Shown piece after piece: positions 10,321 to 23,180 of a stretch of 64,000 bases of DNA. Every line of letters begins with the position of its first letter. Position 1 is the first letter of the stretch. The notes beneath the pieces were generated by a model. It was given only the letters and a program-made list of their open reading frames with translations, was not told the origin of the DNA and did no database searches. Origin of the DNA: Phymorhynchus buccinoides (taxonomy: Eukaryota; Mollusca; Gastropoda; Neogastropoda; Raphitomidae); assembly GCA_017654935.2 (NCBI GenBank), contig CM065704.1:20241539-20305538 (forward strand), read 5' to 3'. A program made the position numbers and the translations under genes.

Positions 10321-10747
10321 TTCCCTGCGCATTCTCCAATCCGTCCTTCTGCTGGCTTCCTGTAAAAAAAAGAGTTAGGCGCGCTCTTGCAGTAGGTGCT
10401 CCTCCTCTAGGGAAAGTACGAAGATAGCCCCAATTTTCACAACAAGATTTCTCATGTGACCAGAATTTGCAAGAAATGTGATAAAAAATAAATAAATAAT
10501 TAATATAAATAAATAAACAACTCTAATACAATACTCTCCTCTCACTTCGTTCTTTCTTCTTTCTTTGGCATCGCCCTCTTCGTCTCCACTGCTTAAACTC
10601 AGGGGGGCCACTCAAACCATGTTACATTAAGATGGACATGGTGGTGAATTTTGCATGATAGGCCGCTTTATTACTTCCCCGCCAACACGGGCGACCATAT
10701 TCTGTCCTCGGAGGAAAACCTCCTTAGTCGCCTTTTTCCTGGTAGGA
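10321..10747. other. Unassigned sequence before scaffold gap
   Basis: Contains an AT-rich AAATAAATAAAT-type patch (about 10480-10525) and a pyrimidine patch. I see no gene and no match to the palindrome that begins beyond the gap. Confidence 0.5.
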
Positions 10748-11247
10748 NNNNNNNNNNNNNNNNNNNNNNNNNNNNNNNNNNNNNNNNNNNNNNNNNNNNN
10801 NNNNNNNNNNNNNNNNNNNNNNNNNNNNNNNNNNNNNNNNNNNNNNNNNNNNNNNNNNNNNNNNNNNNNNNNNNNNNNNNNNNNNNNNNNNNNNNNNNNN
10901 NNNNNNNNNNNNNNNNNNNNNNNNNNNNNNNNNNNNNNNNNNNNNNNNNNNNNNNNNNNNNNNNNNNNNNNNNNNNNNNNNNNNNNNNNNNNNNNNNNNN
11001 NNNNNNNNNNNNNNNNNNNNNNNNNNNNNNNNNNNNNNNNNNNNNNNNNNNNNNNNNNNNNNNNNNNNNNNNNNNNNNNNNNNNNNNNNNNNNNNNNNNN
11101 NNNNNNNNNNNNNNNNNNNNNNNNNNNNNNNNNNNNNNNNNNNNNNNNNNNNNNNNNNNNNNNNNNNNNNNNNNNNNNNNNNNNNNNNNNNNNNNNNNNN
11201 NNNNNNNNNNNNNNNNNNNNNNNNNNNNNNNNNNNNNNNNNNNNNNN
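10748..11247. other. 500-N scaffold gap
   Basis: Exactly 500 N, the conventional placeholder for a gap of unknown size. Any frame that runs across it is meaningless. The palindrome's left arm starts at the first base after it. Confidence 0.99.
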
Positions 11248-11311
11248 TGGACTCTGGAACGACTGCTCATGCCTCCTACCGCTTCCTGTGTAATGCCCTC
11301 TGCCATCGGGT
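11248..11311 (+). pseudogene. Left-arm copy of candidate first exon (partial)
   Basis: TGGACTCTGG...CGCTTCCTGTGT...CATCGGGTAAAATAC matches the reverse complement of 31008-31071, including the donor GTAAAATAC. Single-base indels break the frame (for example CTGGAACGACTGC against CTGGACGACTGC). The 5' part of the exon is lost in the gap. It carries no independent coding evidence. Confidence 0.7.
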
Positions 11312-11429
11312 AAAATACAAGGATAATGGGTCCATCCGTGACTTTGTTCATTATCAACACACAGTACCATTTGGCTTGGAGAGGAAATACAAATTAATAA
11401 ATAAACAAATCGAACTCTCCATCTAACGT

Positions 11430-14400
11430 CTGCTCTTCTCTCTGTTCCATGGTCCGCTCTGTATACGTCCTCTCTGTTCCATGGTCCGCTCTGTACCTCT
11501 CTCTGTTCCATGGTCGACGTTCCTCTGTACCTCTCTCTGTTCCATGGTCTACTCCTGTTTACCTCTCTCCTGTTCACTGGTCTGCTCCTCTGTACCTCTC
11601 TCTTGTGCCATGGTCTGCTCCCTCTGTACCTCTCTCTGTGCCATGGTCTGCTCCTCTGTAACTCTCTCTGTTCCCATGGTCTACTCCTCTGTACCTCTCT
11701 CTGTTCATGGTCTGCTCCTCTATGCCTCTCTTTGTTCCATGGTCTACTCCTCATGTACTAACATCTCTCTGTGCATTGGTCTACTCCTCTGTACCTCGCT
11801 CTGTTCCAGGGTCGACTCCTCTGTACTCTCTCTGTTCCATGGTCTGTTTCTTCTTTCCTCTCTCTGTTCCATGGTCTGCTCCTCTATGGCCTCTCTCCTG
11901 TTCCTGGTCTACTCCTCTATACCTCTCTCTCTCTGTTCCATGGTCTTACTCCTCTGTACCTCTCTCTGTTCCTGTCTGTTCTTACTGTACCTCTCTCTGT
12001 TCTCCATGTGTCTGCTCCCTCTATGCTCTGTCTGTTCCATGGTGTACTCTCTATGCCTTTCTCTGTTCATGTCTACTCCTCTGTACCTCTCTCTGTTCCA
12101 TGGTCTACTCCTCTGTACCTCTCTCTGTTCACTGGTCTGTTCTATTGTACCTCTCTTCGTTCCATGGTCTACTCCTCTGTACCTATCTCTCTGTTTCCAT
12201 GGTCTACTCTCCTCTAGGCCTCTCTCTGTGTTCCATGGTCTACTCCTCTGTAAATCTCTCTCTGTTCATGGGCTACTCCTCTGTACCTGTCTCTGTTCCA
12301 TGGTCTACTTCCTCTGTACCTCTCTCTGTTCCATGGTCACTCCTCTGTATACTCGTCTCATGTCCCATGGTCTGCTCCTCTGTTCTCATCTCTGTGCCAT
12401 GTTCGCTCCCTGTACATCTCTCTGTGCATGGTCTGCCCTATGTACCTCTCATCTGTTCTCATGGGTCTACTCTCTGTACCTCTCCCTGTTCCATAGTCTA
12501 CTCCTCTCTCAGGTACTGGTCTACTCCTCTATACCTCTCTCTGTTCCATAGTCTATACTCATCTCTCAGTTACAATGGTCCTACTCCCTCTGTACCTCTC
12601 CGTTTCCATAGTCCTACTCCTCTCTCAGTTACATGGTCTAACTCCTCTGTAACTCTCTCTGTTCCATAGTCCTACTCCTCTCTCTGTTCCATGTCTGCTC
12701 TTTCTGTACCATGGTCCTGCTCCTCTGTACCCCTCTCTGTTCCATGGTCCGGCTCCTCTGTACCTCTCCCTGTTCAATAGTCTGCTCTGTTCCATGATCT
12801 GTTCTCTGTACCTATCCTGTTCCATGTTCTCCTGTTTCCATGGTCCTGTTCCTCTGTACTCTCTAATGTTCCATGGTTTGCTTCTCTGTACTCTCTCTGT
12901 TCCATGTCTGCTCTGTTCCAGGTCTGCTTCCCTGTACCTCCTCTGTTCCCATGGACTGCTTCTCTTACCTCTCTCTGTTCAATGGTCCTCTGTCCATGGT
13001 CCGTTCCTCTGTACCTCTCTCTGGTCATGGTCTGCTCTGTTCCAATGGTCCTGCTCTGTCCATGGTCTGCTCCTGTTCCAATGGTCTTTTTCACTCTGTA
13101 CCTCTCTCTGTTTCCATGGTCTGCTCTGTTCCATGTCTGCTCCTCGGTCCTCTCTGTTCCCTGATCCTGTTCTTCTGTACTCCTCTGTTCCATGTTCTGC
13201 TTCTCTTACCTCTCTGTGTTCATGGTTTTGCTCCTCTGTGCCTCTCGTTCCATGGTCGTTCTTTCTGTACCTTCACTCTGTCCATGGTCTGCTTCTCTGT
13301 ACCTCTCTTTGTTCCATGGTCTGTTCTTCTGTACCTCTCGTCTGTTCCATGGTCTGCTCTGTTCCATGGTCTGCTCCTCTGTGCCTCTCTGTCCATGGTC
13401 TGGTTCTTCGTACCTCACTCTGTTCAGGTCTGCTTCTCTGTACCTCTCTTTATTGTTTTCCATGGCTGCTCTCTGTGCCTCTCTGTTCCATGGTCTGTTC
13501 GACTGTACCTCTCTCTGTTCCATGGCTACTCCTCTTGTACCTCCCTCTGCTCCATGGTCTAACTCCTCTATATCTCTCTCTGTTCATGTCTACACATCTG
13601 TACCTCTCTCTGTTCCAATGGCCTACTCCTCTGTAACCTCTCTCTGTGCCATGGTCCTGCTCCTCTGTACCTCTCTCTGTTCCATGGGTTTACTTCCTCT
13701 GTACCTCTCTCTGTGCCATGGTCTACACCTCTGTACCTCTCTCTGTGCCATGGTCTTCTCCTCTGTAACCTCTCTCTGTTCCTGGTCTACTCCTCTGTAC
13801 CTCTCTGTGTGCCATGGGTCTGCTCCTCTGGTACCTCTCTCTGTTCCATTGGTCTACTCCTCTCTCAGTTACATGGTCCTACTCCTCTGTACCTCTCCTG
13901 TTCCATGTCTGCATCCTCTTGCCTCTCTGTTCCTGGTCTGCTTCCCTGTACCTCACTCTGTTCCATGTTCCTGCTTGGTATGCTCCTCTGTATCTCCTCT
14001 CTGTTCCATGGTCTGCTTCCCTGTACCTCACTCTGTTCCCTGGTCCGCTTCTCTGTACCTTCTCTCTGTTCCATGGTCTGCTCTTTTCCATGGTCTGTTC
14101 CTCTGTACCTCTCTGTTCCAGGGTATGTTCTTCTGTACCTCACTCTTTCCATGTTCTGCTTTCTCTGTACCTCTCTTTGTTCCATGGTCTGCTCCTCTGT
14201 GGCTCTCTGTTCCATGGTCCTGTTCTTCTATACCTCCTCTGTTCCATGGTCTGCTTCTCTGTCCTCTCTTTGTTCCATGGTCTGCTCCTCTGTGCTCTCT
14301 TTTCCTGGTCTGGTCTTCTGTACCTCTCTGTTCATGGTCTACTCCTCTTTACCTCCCCTCTGCTCCATGGTCACTCCCTCTATATCTCTCTCTGTTCCTG

Positions 14401-17400
14401 TCTCACATCTGTACTCTCTCTTGTTCCATGGCCTACTTCTCCTGTACCTCTCTCTGTGTCCATGGTCTGCTCCCTGTACCTCTCTCTGTGCCATGGTTCA
14501 GCTCCTATGTACCTCTCTCTGTTCCATGTTCTGTTTCTTCTGTACCCTCTCTGTTCCATGGTCTGCTCCTCTATGCCTCTGTCTGTTCCATGTGTACTCC
14601 TCTATGGCCTTTCGCTGTCCATGGTCTACTCCTTCTGTACTCTCTCGTTCCATGGTCTGCGTCTTTTCTATGTCCTGTTCCTCTGTACCTCTTCTGTTCC
14701 ATGGTCTGCTCCTCTGTGCCTCTCTGGTCCATGGTCTGCTTCCTGTACCTCTCTCTTCCAGGTCCTGCTCCCTCTGTGCCTCTACTGTTTCCATGGTCTG
14801 TTCTTCTGTATCTCACTCTGTTTCCATGGTCTGCTCCTCTGTACCTCTCTCTGTTCATGGTCTCTCCTCTGTACTCTCTCTGTTCCATGGTCTGTTCTTC
14901 TGTGCCTCTCTCTGTTCCATGGTCTGGCTCCTCTATACCTCTCTCTGTTCCATGGTCTACTGCTCTCCATCTGTTCCATGGTCTACTCCTCTGTACCTCC
15001 TCTCTGTTCCATGGTCTGCTCCTCTGTACCTCTCTCTGTTCATGGTCTACTCCTCTTACTCTCTCTGTTCCATGGTCTGTTCTTCTGTTCTCTCATCTGT
15101 TTCATGGTCTGCTCCTCTATGCCTCTCTCTGTTCCATGGTCTACTCCTCTATAACCTCTCTCTCTCTGTTCCATGGTCTACGTCCTCGTACCTCTCTCTG
15201 TTCCATGTCTTACTCCTCTGTACCTCTCTCTGTTCCAATGGTCTACTCCTCTGTACTCTCTCTTTCCATGGTCTTTCTTCTGTACTCTCTCTGTTCCCAC
15301 ATGGTCTGCTCCTCTAAGCCTTGTCCTGTTCCCCGGTGTACTCCTCCTATGCCTTTCTCTGTTCCATGGTCTCCTCCTCGTACCTCTCTCTGTCCATGGT
15401 CTACCTTCCTCTGTACCTCTCTCTGTTCCATGGTCTGTGCTATTGTACCTCTCTTGGTTCCATGGTCTACTCCTCTGTACCTATCTCTCTTTCCATGTCT
15501 GCATCCTCTGTACCACCTCCTGTTCCATAGTCTCTCCTCTCTCACTTACATGGTCTACTCCTCTGTACCTCTCTCTGTTCCATGGTCTGCTCCTCGTACC
15601 AATGGTCTGCCTCCTCTGTACATGGTCTGCTCCTCTGTACCTCTCTCTGATCCATGGTCGCTCCTCTGTACCTCTCTCTGTTCCATGGTCTCGCCTCTGT
15701 GTCTCTCTCTGTTCCATGTCTGCTCCTCTGTACCTCTCTCTGTTCCATGGTCTACTCCTCTCTCTGTTCCATGGTCTGCTCTCTGTACCTCTCTCTGTTC
15801 CATGGTCCTGCTCTGTCTATGGTCTGTTCCTCCTGTACCTCTCTCTGTTCCATGGTCGCTCCTCTGTCTCCTCCCTCTGGTACCTCTCTCTGTTCCTGGT
15901 TCTACTCCTCTGATCTCTCCTTCTCTCTACCTGTCCCATGGTCTGCTCCTCTAGTACCATCATGCATCTGCTGCCGACATCACGGTCTTCATACCTCATT
16001 TGTCACCCTCTACTCTGTATGGCCATGGTCTGCTCCTATGTACCACCAATCTCGTCGATGGTTCCATGGTCTACTCCTGCTTGTCCCTCCTGCCGCTGTT
16101 ACCATAGTCTACTCCCTCGTCAGTTACATGGTCTACTCCTCTAGTACCTCTCTCTCTCTCACATAGGTTAGCTCTCTCGGGATCTCTCACCCTCTGCTCT
16201 CTTTCTAACACTCTCTCTGTCTCTCTCCGTCTCTCTCTAGTCCTCTCTGCCTCTCTCAGTCTACATGGTCTACTCTCTCTGCCTCTCTCTCTCTGTTCCA
16301 TGTCTATACTCCTCTGTACCTCTCTCTGTTCCTGGTCTGTTCTTCTTACTCTCTCTGTTTTCATGGGTCTACTCTCTATACCTCTCTTGTTCCATGGGTC
16401 TTGTTTCTTCCTGTAAAAAAAAAAAAACAAAAAACCCCCTCTCTCTGTTCCATGGTCTGCTCCTCTGTACTCTTCTCTGTTCCATGTTCCACTCCGCTGT
16501 ACCTCTCTCTGTTCCATGGTCTACTGCTCTCGTCTGTTCCATGTTCTACTCTCTGTACTCTCTCGTTCTATGGTCTGCTCCGTCTGTACCTCTATCTGTT
16601 CAATGGTCTGCTCTGTAGCCCTCTGTTTTCCATGGTCGGACTCCTCTGTACCTCTCTCGGTTGCATGGTCTGTTCCTCTTTTCCTCTCTCTGTTCTATGG
16701 TCTACTCCTCTGTACCTCTCTCTGTACCATGGTGCTCCTCTGTACTCTCTGTTCCATGGTCTTTTTCTCTGTACCATCTCTCTGTTCCATGGTCTACACC
16801 TCTGTACTCTCTCTGTTCCATGGTCTTTTCCGCTGTACCTCTCTCTGTTTCCATGGTCTACTCCTCTGTGCTCTCTGTTCCATGGTCTGTTCTCTGGACC
16901 TCTCTCTGTTCCATGGCTGCTCCTCTGTGCCTCTCTCTGTTCATGGTCTATTCCTACTGGCCTATCTCTGTTCCATAGTCTGTTCCTCTGTAACCTCTCT
17001 CGTTCCATGGTCTGTTCCTCGGTACCTCTCTCTGTTCCATGGTCTTCTCCTCTCTGCTCTCTGTGTTCGATGGTCTCTCCTCTGTAACTCTCCTTGTTCC
17101 ATGGTCTACTCTCTGTACTTATCTCTGTTCCATGGTCCTGCTCCTCTGTACCTCTCTCTGTCCATGGTCTACTCTCTGTACCTCTGTCGGTTCCATGGTC
17201 TGTTCCTTTGTACCTTCTCTCTGTTCCATGGTCTGCCCTCTGTACCTCTCCTCTGTTCCATGGTCTGTTCCTCTGAAATCTCTCTGTTCCATGGTCTGTT
17301 TCCCTCTGTACCTCTCTCTTTTCCATGGTCTGTTCTTCTGTACCTCTCTCTGTTTCCATGGTCTGTTCCTCGTACATCTCTCTGTTCCACCGGTCTACTC

Positions 17401-18538
17401 CTCTGTACCTCTCTCTGTTCCATGTTCCTGTTTCCCTGTACATCTCTCTGTTCCATGGTCTGTTCCTCTGTACCTTCTCTACTGTTCCATGGTCTACTCC
17501 TCTGTACCTCTCTCGTTCCATGTCTGTTCCTCTGTACCTCTCTCTGTTCCACGTCCCTACTCCTCTGTACCTCTCTCTGTCCGCGGTCTACTCCTCTTGT
17601 GACATCTCTCTGTTCCACGGTCTACTCCTCTGTACATCTCTCTGTTCCAGACGGTCTACTCCTCTGTACATCTCTCTGTTTTCCACTGTGCTACTCTCTG
17701 TACCTCTCCGCTGTCATGGTCTACTCTCTGTACCTCTCTCTGTTCCATGTCTGTTTCCTCTGTACCTTCTCTCGTTCCACGGTCTACTCCTCTGTACATC
17801 TCCTCTGTTCCACGGATCTACCCTCCTCTGTACATCTTTCTGTTCCATGGTCTACTCGGTTACCTCTCTCTGTTCCATGGTCCTGTTCTCGTACATCTCT
17901 CTGTTCCACGGTCTCTCCTCTGTACATCTCTCTGTTCCATGTCTAACTCCTCTGTACCTCTCTTCTGGTTCCCACGGTCTACCCGCTGTTACATCTCTCT
18001 GTTCCACGGTCTACTCCTCTGTACATCTCTCTGTTCCATGGTCTGTTCCTCTTTACCTCTCTCTGTTCCACGTTCTACTCCTCTGTACACTCTCTGTTCC
18101 ATGTCTAACCCTCTGTACCTCTCTCTGTCTGGTCTACTCCTCTGTAACATCTCTCTGTTCCTGTTCTGTCGCTCTGTACCTCTCTCTGTTCCATGTCTAC
18201 ATCTTTGGGTACATCTCTCTGGTCCATGGTCTGTTTCCTCTGTACCTCTCTGTTTCCATTGGTCTGTTCCTCTGTACATCTCTTCTGTTCCACGGGTCTG
18301 TTCCTCTGTACTCCTCTGTTCCATGGTCCCTACACCTCTGTACCTCTCTCTGTTCCATGGTCTGTTCCTCTGTGCCTCTCTCTGTTCCATGGTCTACTCC
18401 TCTGTACCTCTCTCTGTTCCATGTCTACTCCTCTGTACCTCTCTCTGTTCCATGGTCGACTCCTCTGTACATCTATCTGTTCCATGGTCTGTTCCTCTGT
18501 ACATCTCTCTCTGTTCCTGTCTGTTCCTCTGTACCCTA
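11430..18538. repeat. 32-bp minisatellite array, left arm
   Basis: A tandem of a pyrimidine-rich 32-bp unit (CTCTGTACCTCTCTCTGTTC then CATGGTCTACTC), the reverse complement of the unit at 24038-30890. About 220 units, with many 1-bp deletions and insertions. The unit has no stop in any plus-strand frame, and 32 is not a multiple of 3. Very long open frames result (up to 920 codons at 13192-15954, made of SVPLSVPWS / LYLSLFHGL / CTSLCSMV blocks). They are products of the repeat and not genes. Confidence 0.95.
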
Positions 18539-18654
18539 AGGTCAATTAGATGCTGTAGGTAGTTGTGTTTCTATTAGAGACATGGAGACATTGATATCCT
18601 TTTTATAGATTTTAATATATCCGTCTATTGATTTGTCGTTATTGTTGGTATTCG

Positions 18655-18935
18655 TCTTTGTCCTCTGTCTTTCCTCTGTTTAGGCCGTCCTCTCTGTCTG
18701 TCTCGTTCTCTCGCTCCTTCGCCTCCCTTTCTCTTCTCTCCTCTCTCTCTCTCGGTCTCTCATTCTATCTCCGTCATCTCTCATCCTCTCTCTCTCATCT
18801 CTCATCTCTCTCTCTCTAGCTGTTTGTCTCTCTTTGGGTCTATCACCTCTCTCTCGATCTGCCCTGTCTGCTCTGCTCCACTCTCCTCTCTTTTCCGCCC
18901 ATCTCTCTCATACTTTTCTTCCTGCTCCCAAACCA
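18655..18935. repeat. CT-rich tract, left arm
   Basis: Imperfect CTCTGTCT repeat, the reverse complement of the GA-rich tract at 23640-23930. No coding meaning. Confidence 0.85.
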
Positions 18936-19011
18936 CTAAAGAACTACACATTATTGTTATTGACGCATGTATGGTTTTAACCTGAACTTCCTTCTTTTCA
19001 GAGCAATGTCA

Positions 19012-19432
19012 TCAACTGTCACAACACCACTGACACAATCATCGTCCAGTGAACAGTCCACTATGACGTCAACGAACGTTCTACTCATTGATTACGTCAT
19101 CAACATCCCCGAAAACGGACAGTGAGATCTACAACAAATGGTCTTGTGACATTCCCTTCCATGGGATTCAAACCTTTCGAAGGCGCACAAACTTCAAAAT
19201 TTACCATCAAGTATCATACTCCATTGATTGCAAGACATCCTAGCTTCTACGACTCATCCGGCAACATCTACAATAAGCCAACAGAACCACTAAAAACTGC
19301 CTTTCTTCTCAAGTACCATCTACTAGAGCTAGCTGGCAAGTACTGAACATACGTCGATTTCTACCGGAAGTACCAAAACACAGATGACTCAGTGGCCTCA
19401 TCCGATGTCTCTGATTTTCCCGAAACGCTGAA
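19012..19432 (+). pseudogene. Left-arm copy of candidate second exon
   Basis: Follows an acceptor-like CTTCCTTCTTTTCAG and corresponds to the reverse complement of 23181-23584. The frame is broken by single-base errors, but at several places it keeps bases that the right-arm copy lacks (CCACTGACAC and CGTCCAGTG against CCACGACAC and CGTCAGTG). The two copies together give an uninterrupted frame. It is most likely a second noisy reading of the same exon. Confidence 0.6.
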
Positions 19433-19439
19433 GGTGGTG

Positions 19440-20540
19440 AGGATTGGAGTTCGGCCCTGAGGTGTGTAGGGAAGACAGCAGGAATTTCTCATTTTTCTTT
19501 TTGTCATCGTTGACATAGCCTGAAGTTGGGGGCAATAGTAAAGTGAAAATGTCCAAATGAAATTATTTTCTACAGCAATTGAAAATCATGATACAGCTTT
19601 AAAAAAAGAAGAAAAAGACAATGACTTTCCAACTGGATGTACTACACGGCCTTTAGTCATCCAGCTGTAAGGAATAAAGTTGGCCTTTTAGGATCTTCCG
19701 CACAGCTAGCTGTCCTTCAAAATCCCTTTGGCTGAGAGAATGGAGTTGTACCGTGGGCAAGGCATCTCACTAGCTAAACAAAATTACAGCTCAGCGCACC
19801 GGAATTCCCTCTGCAATCTGGCAGTCATAGTCGGAACGACAGACTGCCAAGCATTTTGAATATGTTCTCAATATTGTATTTATATCTTATTTTAAAATTG
19901 ATGTTTGTACTCGTTTATTAATACATTTATGTCGTTTAAATTTGATCCCAATCAAGAATTTTTCTTAATGATTGTTTGTGAACACTTTTGTCTATATTCT
20001 TTTGCGTTGCGTTTCGATGCATTGACATTGTTTTGTATTGTGTCGTATCATTTCTTCTACTATCCTCTCTTATTTTTTTTGTCGAATATTGTCCTGCAAT
20101 GGATTATAACAGTAATAGGCCTATCATTCGCGTACATTATCGTATGGTGGTTGTACTGTAGTGATGATATGTGTTTTGTTGCTTAGTTGTTGTCTTGTAT
20201 TGTTTATGCGTTGTGCTGCGTTGCATCGTTTGTTGTTGTATTGCATTTTAGGCCTATGTTGTCCTCCCAGTTTATTGTAAGATTAGCTGGCATTGTGTTT
20301 CCGTGCTGTGGTCTCTATCGCATTCTGTACGACTGTATGTCTACTACGCTGTTCCTCTAAACAGTGCACCAGACTAACATGCATCACCAAAAGTTCTTCT
20401 TCACCCAAATATACCTTGCCTAATGTCAAGGTCGATCTGCTGAACTCTGACCTAATTCCGTGGTCCTTCTGTGACCTTGACCTCATTCACAACGCATACA
20501 ACAAGACCTTGGCTTCGGCTAGGTGGAGAAATAGCATTGC
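19440..20540. other. Non-coding unique sequence, left arm
   Basis: Mirrored at about 22040-23140. I see no gene. It lies downstream of the candidate terminal exon and could contain its 3' UTR. It ends in a TGACCTTGACCTCATTC block that resembles the dispersed TGACCTTG repeats. Confidence 0.5.
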
Positions 20541-20554
20541 GGTGAATGCTCCTC

Positions 20555-20825
20555 CTGAGTGTGCTTGTGTGTGTGTGTGTGTGCGTGGTGCGCGCGCGCG
20601 CGTGTGGTGTGTTTGTGTGTCTGTGCCTATGTGTGCGTGTGTATTGCGTGCAGGCGTGCATACGTGTGTGTGTGTGTGTGCGTGTGTGCGTGTGTGCGGT
20701 GTTGTATGTGTGCTGCGTGCATGTGTGTGTATAGTGGTGTGTTTGTGTGTGTATGCGTGCGTGCGTGCGTGCGTGTGTGTGTGTGTGTGCGTGGTGTGTG
20801 CGTGTGTGTGTGTATCTGTGTACGT
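20555..20825. repeat. (GT)n-rich microsatellite, left arm
   Basis: Imperfect GT/GC dinucleotide tract with CGCGCGCG patches. Its mirror is the CA tract at 21780-22025. Poly-Cys/Val frames on it are spurious. Confidence 0.92.
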
Positions 20826-21114
20826 AATTAGCAGGCGACCTACCCTCTCAGTGCTTTCAAATCAAAATCTCAAAAAAAACAACCCCACCTATTAGAATAC
20901 TTTTTCTCTTTTATTGGATCTTTTGCTCCTTTTCCCCTCCTCTTTATGACCTTTAGGGTCTATTTCATACGCATGTGTGTCTGTTATCTTCTTGGTTGGT
21001 CTTTGTATATTTGTCTCTGTTTGAATGCGTTATAAATGTTCAAAACAAAACGTGTGTGGCGCTTGTCGATTTTTGATTTCTAATCAGATTTAGCGTCAGT
21101 TATAACTAAACTGT

Positions 21115-21191
21115 ATGTTTGTTGTTGTTGTTTGTTGGTTGTTTTGTTTGTTGTTGTTGTTTGTTGTTGTTGTTTGTGTTGCGCGTGCGCG

Positions 21192-21225
<34 letters not shown>

Positions 21226-21295
21226 TGTGTGTGTATGTGTGTGTGGTGTGTGTGTGTGTGCATAGCGTGTGGTGTGTGTGTGTGTGTGTGTGTTG
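21115..21295. repeat. GTT and GT tracts at palindrome fold, left side
   Basis: A GTT-type tract (about 21117-21175), then a GT tract. They are mirrored by CA and CAA tracts at about 21340-21515. Confidence 0.9.
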
Positions 21296-21300
21296 TGTAC

Positions 21301-21326
21301 CCCCCCCAAACCCCCCCCCCCCCCCA
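21301..21326. other. C-homopolymer spacer at palindrome centre
   Basis: C7, AAA, C16. Left of it the sequence reads ...GTGTGTTGTGTAC, right of it ACAACAAGGAAACAGACACAC..., the near reverse complement. The spacer between 10-kb arms is therefore only a few tens of bases. Confidence 0.85.
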
Positions 21327-21339
21327 CAACAAGGAAACA

Positions 21340-21515
21340 GACACACACGACAGCACACACACACGCATGCACACACCACACACACACACACATACACACA
21401 TAAGCCACACACACACACACAACACACGACACACACATGGTCGCGCACGCGCGACGACACAACAAAAACAACCAACAACAACAACAACAACACCAACAAC
21501 AACACACAACTACAG
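21340..21515. repeat. CA and CAA tracts at palindrome fold, right side
   Basis: CA dinucleotide tract followed by CAACAACAA, mirroring 21115-21295. Confidence 0.9.
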
Positions 21516-21779
21516 TATTTATACGACGTCTAAATCTTATAGAAATCAAATCGAAGCGCACCCCCGTTGAACATTTCATAACGCATTCAAACAGAGACGT
21601 ATACAAAGACAACGGAAGAAGATACAGACAATGCGTATGGGAATAGACCTAAAGGTAATAAAGAGGAGGAAAGAGACAAAGTAAATTCCATATGAAATAT
21701 AGAAAAATATCTAATAGGTGGGTTTTGATATTTGAAATTTGAAAGCAGAGAGGGTCGGTCGCTGCTAATACGTACACAG

Positions 21780-22025
21780 ATACACACACACCGCACACAC
21801 CGCACACACACACACACACTCACCACGCACGCACGCATACACACACACCCACTATACACACACATGCACGCCACGCACTGACATACCATACACCGCACTC
21901 ACACGCACACACTCACACACAACACACCACGTATGCACGCCTTCACGCACATACCACGCACACATAGGCACAGACACACAACACCCCACGCGCGCGCGCG
22001 GCACACCACACACACACACCACAAG
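21780..22025. repeat. (CA)n-rich microsatellite, right arm
   Basis: Imperfect CA tract with a CGCGCGCGCG patch, the mirror of 20555-20825. Confidence 0.92.
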
Positions 22026-22029
22026 CACA

Positions 22030-23180
22030 CTCAGGAGGAGCATTCACCTCATGCTATTCTCCACCTATCCGAAGCCAAGGTCTTGTTGTCTGCGTTGTGA
22101 ATGAGGTCAAGGTTCACAGAAGGACACGGAATTAGGTCAGAGTTCAGCAATCGACCTTGACATTGGCAGGTATATTTGGGTGAAGAAGAACCTTTGGTGA
22201 TGCATGTGTGTCTGGTGGCACTGTTTTAGAGAACAGCGTAGTAACTCAGTCCGTACAGAATGCCGATAGAGACCACAGCACGGAAAACACATGCAGTCTA
22301 ATCTTACAATAAACTGGGAGGCAAATAGGCCTAAAATGCAATACAACAACAAACTCTGCAACGCAGCACAACGCATAACATCAATCAACACTAAGCAACA
22401 AACACAATGTCATTCACTACAGTACAACACCATACGATACTGTAGCGACATGATGAGAGGCCTATTACTGTTATAATCCATGCGTGACAATATTCGACAA
22501 AATAAAATAAGAGAGGATATTAGAAGAAATGATACGACACAATACAAACAATGTCAATGCATACGAACGCAACGCAAAAGAATTATAGACTATAATGTGT
22601 TTCACATACAATCATTAAGATATCTTGATTAGGGATCAAATTTAAACGAACATAATTTATTTAAAATAAAACTGACGTAAAACATCATTTAAAATAATAA
22701 TATAAGACAATATAGACTATATTCAAAATGCTTGGCCGTCTGTGTTTTCCGAAAGACTATGATGCCAGATTGCCGAGGGGAATCCCGGGACGCTGAGCTG
22801 TAATTTTGTTTAGTCTAGTGGAGCTGCTTGCCCACGGTACAACTCCATTCTCTCAGCCAAGGGATTTGAAAACGCCTGTTTGCGGAAGATCCCTAAAGGC
22901 CCAACTTATTCCTTCACTGGATGACTGAAAGGCCCAGTGTAAGTACATCCTAGTTGGAAGTCATTGTCTTTTTCGTGGCGTGTTTTTAGAGCTGTTCGAT
23001 GATTTTCATTGCTGTAGAAAAATCATTTCATTTTGACATTTTCACTTTACTTATTGGCCCCAACTTCAGCTAATGTCCAACCGATGACAAAAAAGAAAAC
23101 ATCTGGTAATTCTGCCTGTCTTCCCTACACACCTCAGGGCTCGAACTCCAATCCTTCACACCCTTCGCGTGTTCGGGAAA
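22030..23180. other. Non-coding unique sequence, right arm
   Basis: Mirrors 19440-20540. On the minus strand it lies downstream of the candidate terminal exon. No gene is recognised. Confidence 0.5.

Larger units (their letters stand above)
11248..21300. repeat. Left arm of ~20-kb inverted palindrome
   Basis: Reading outward from the fold near 21301-21326, every landmark of the right arm recurs here in reverse complement. In order they are GTT/GT tracts, the TGACCTTGACCTCATTC block, the second exon, a CT tract, the AATATATCCGTCTATTGAT block, a ~7.1-kb 32-bp minisatellite, an AAATAAATAAAC block, and the first exon at 11248-11311. The arm is rich in small indels against the right arm and starts exactly at a scaffold gap. 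It may be a fold-back read artefact and not real sequence. Confidence 0.9.

Noticed and set aside
10627..11754. Frames spanning 10748-11247
   Set aside because: They cross 500 N and carry no information.
13192..15954. 920-codon plus-strand frame (and 300-630-codon relatives on both arms)
   Set aside because: It is the 32-bp minisatellite read in a frame that has no stops. The same blocks appear in all frames, it has no flanking coding sequence, and the mirrored array behaves the same way.
20460..20500. TGACCTTGACCTCATTC as a single nuclear-receptor response element
   Set aside because: The same word recurs in dispersed repeats across the window, so a unique regulatory site is not supported.
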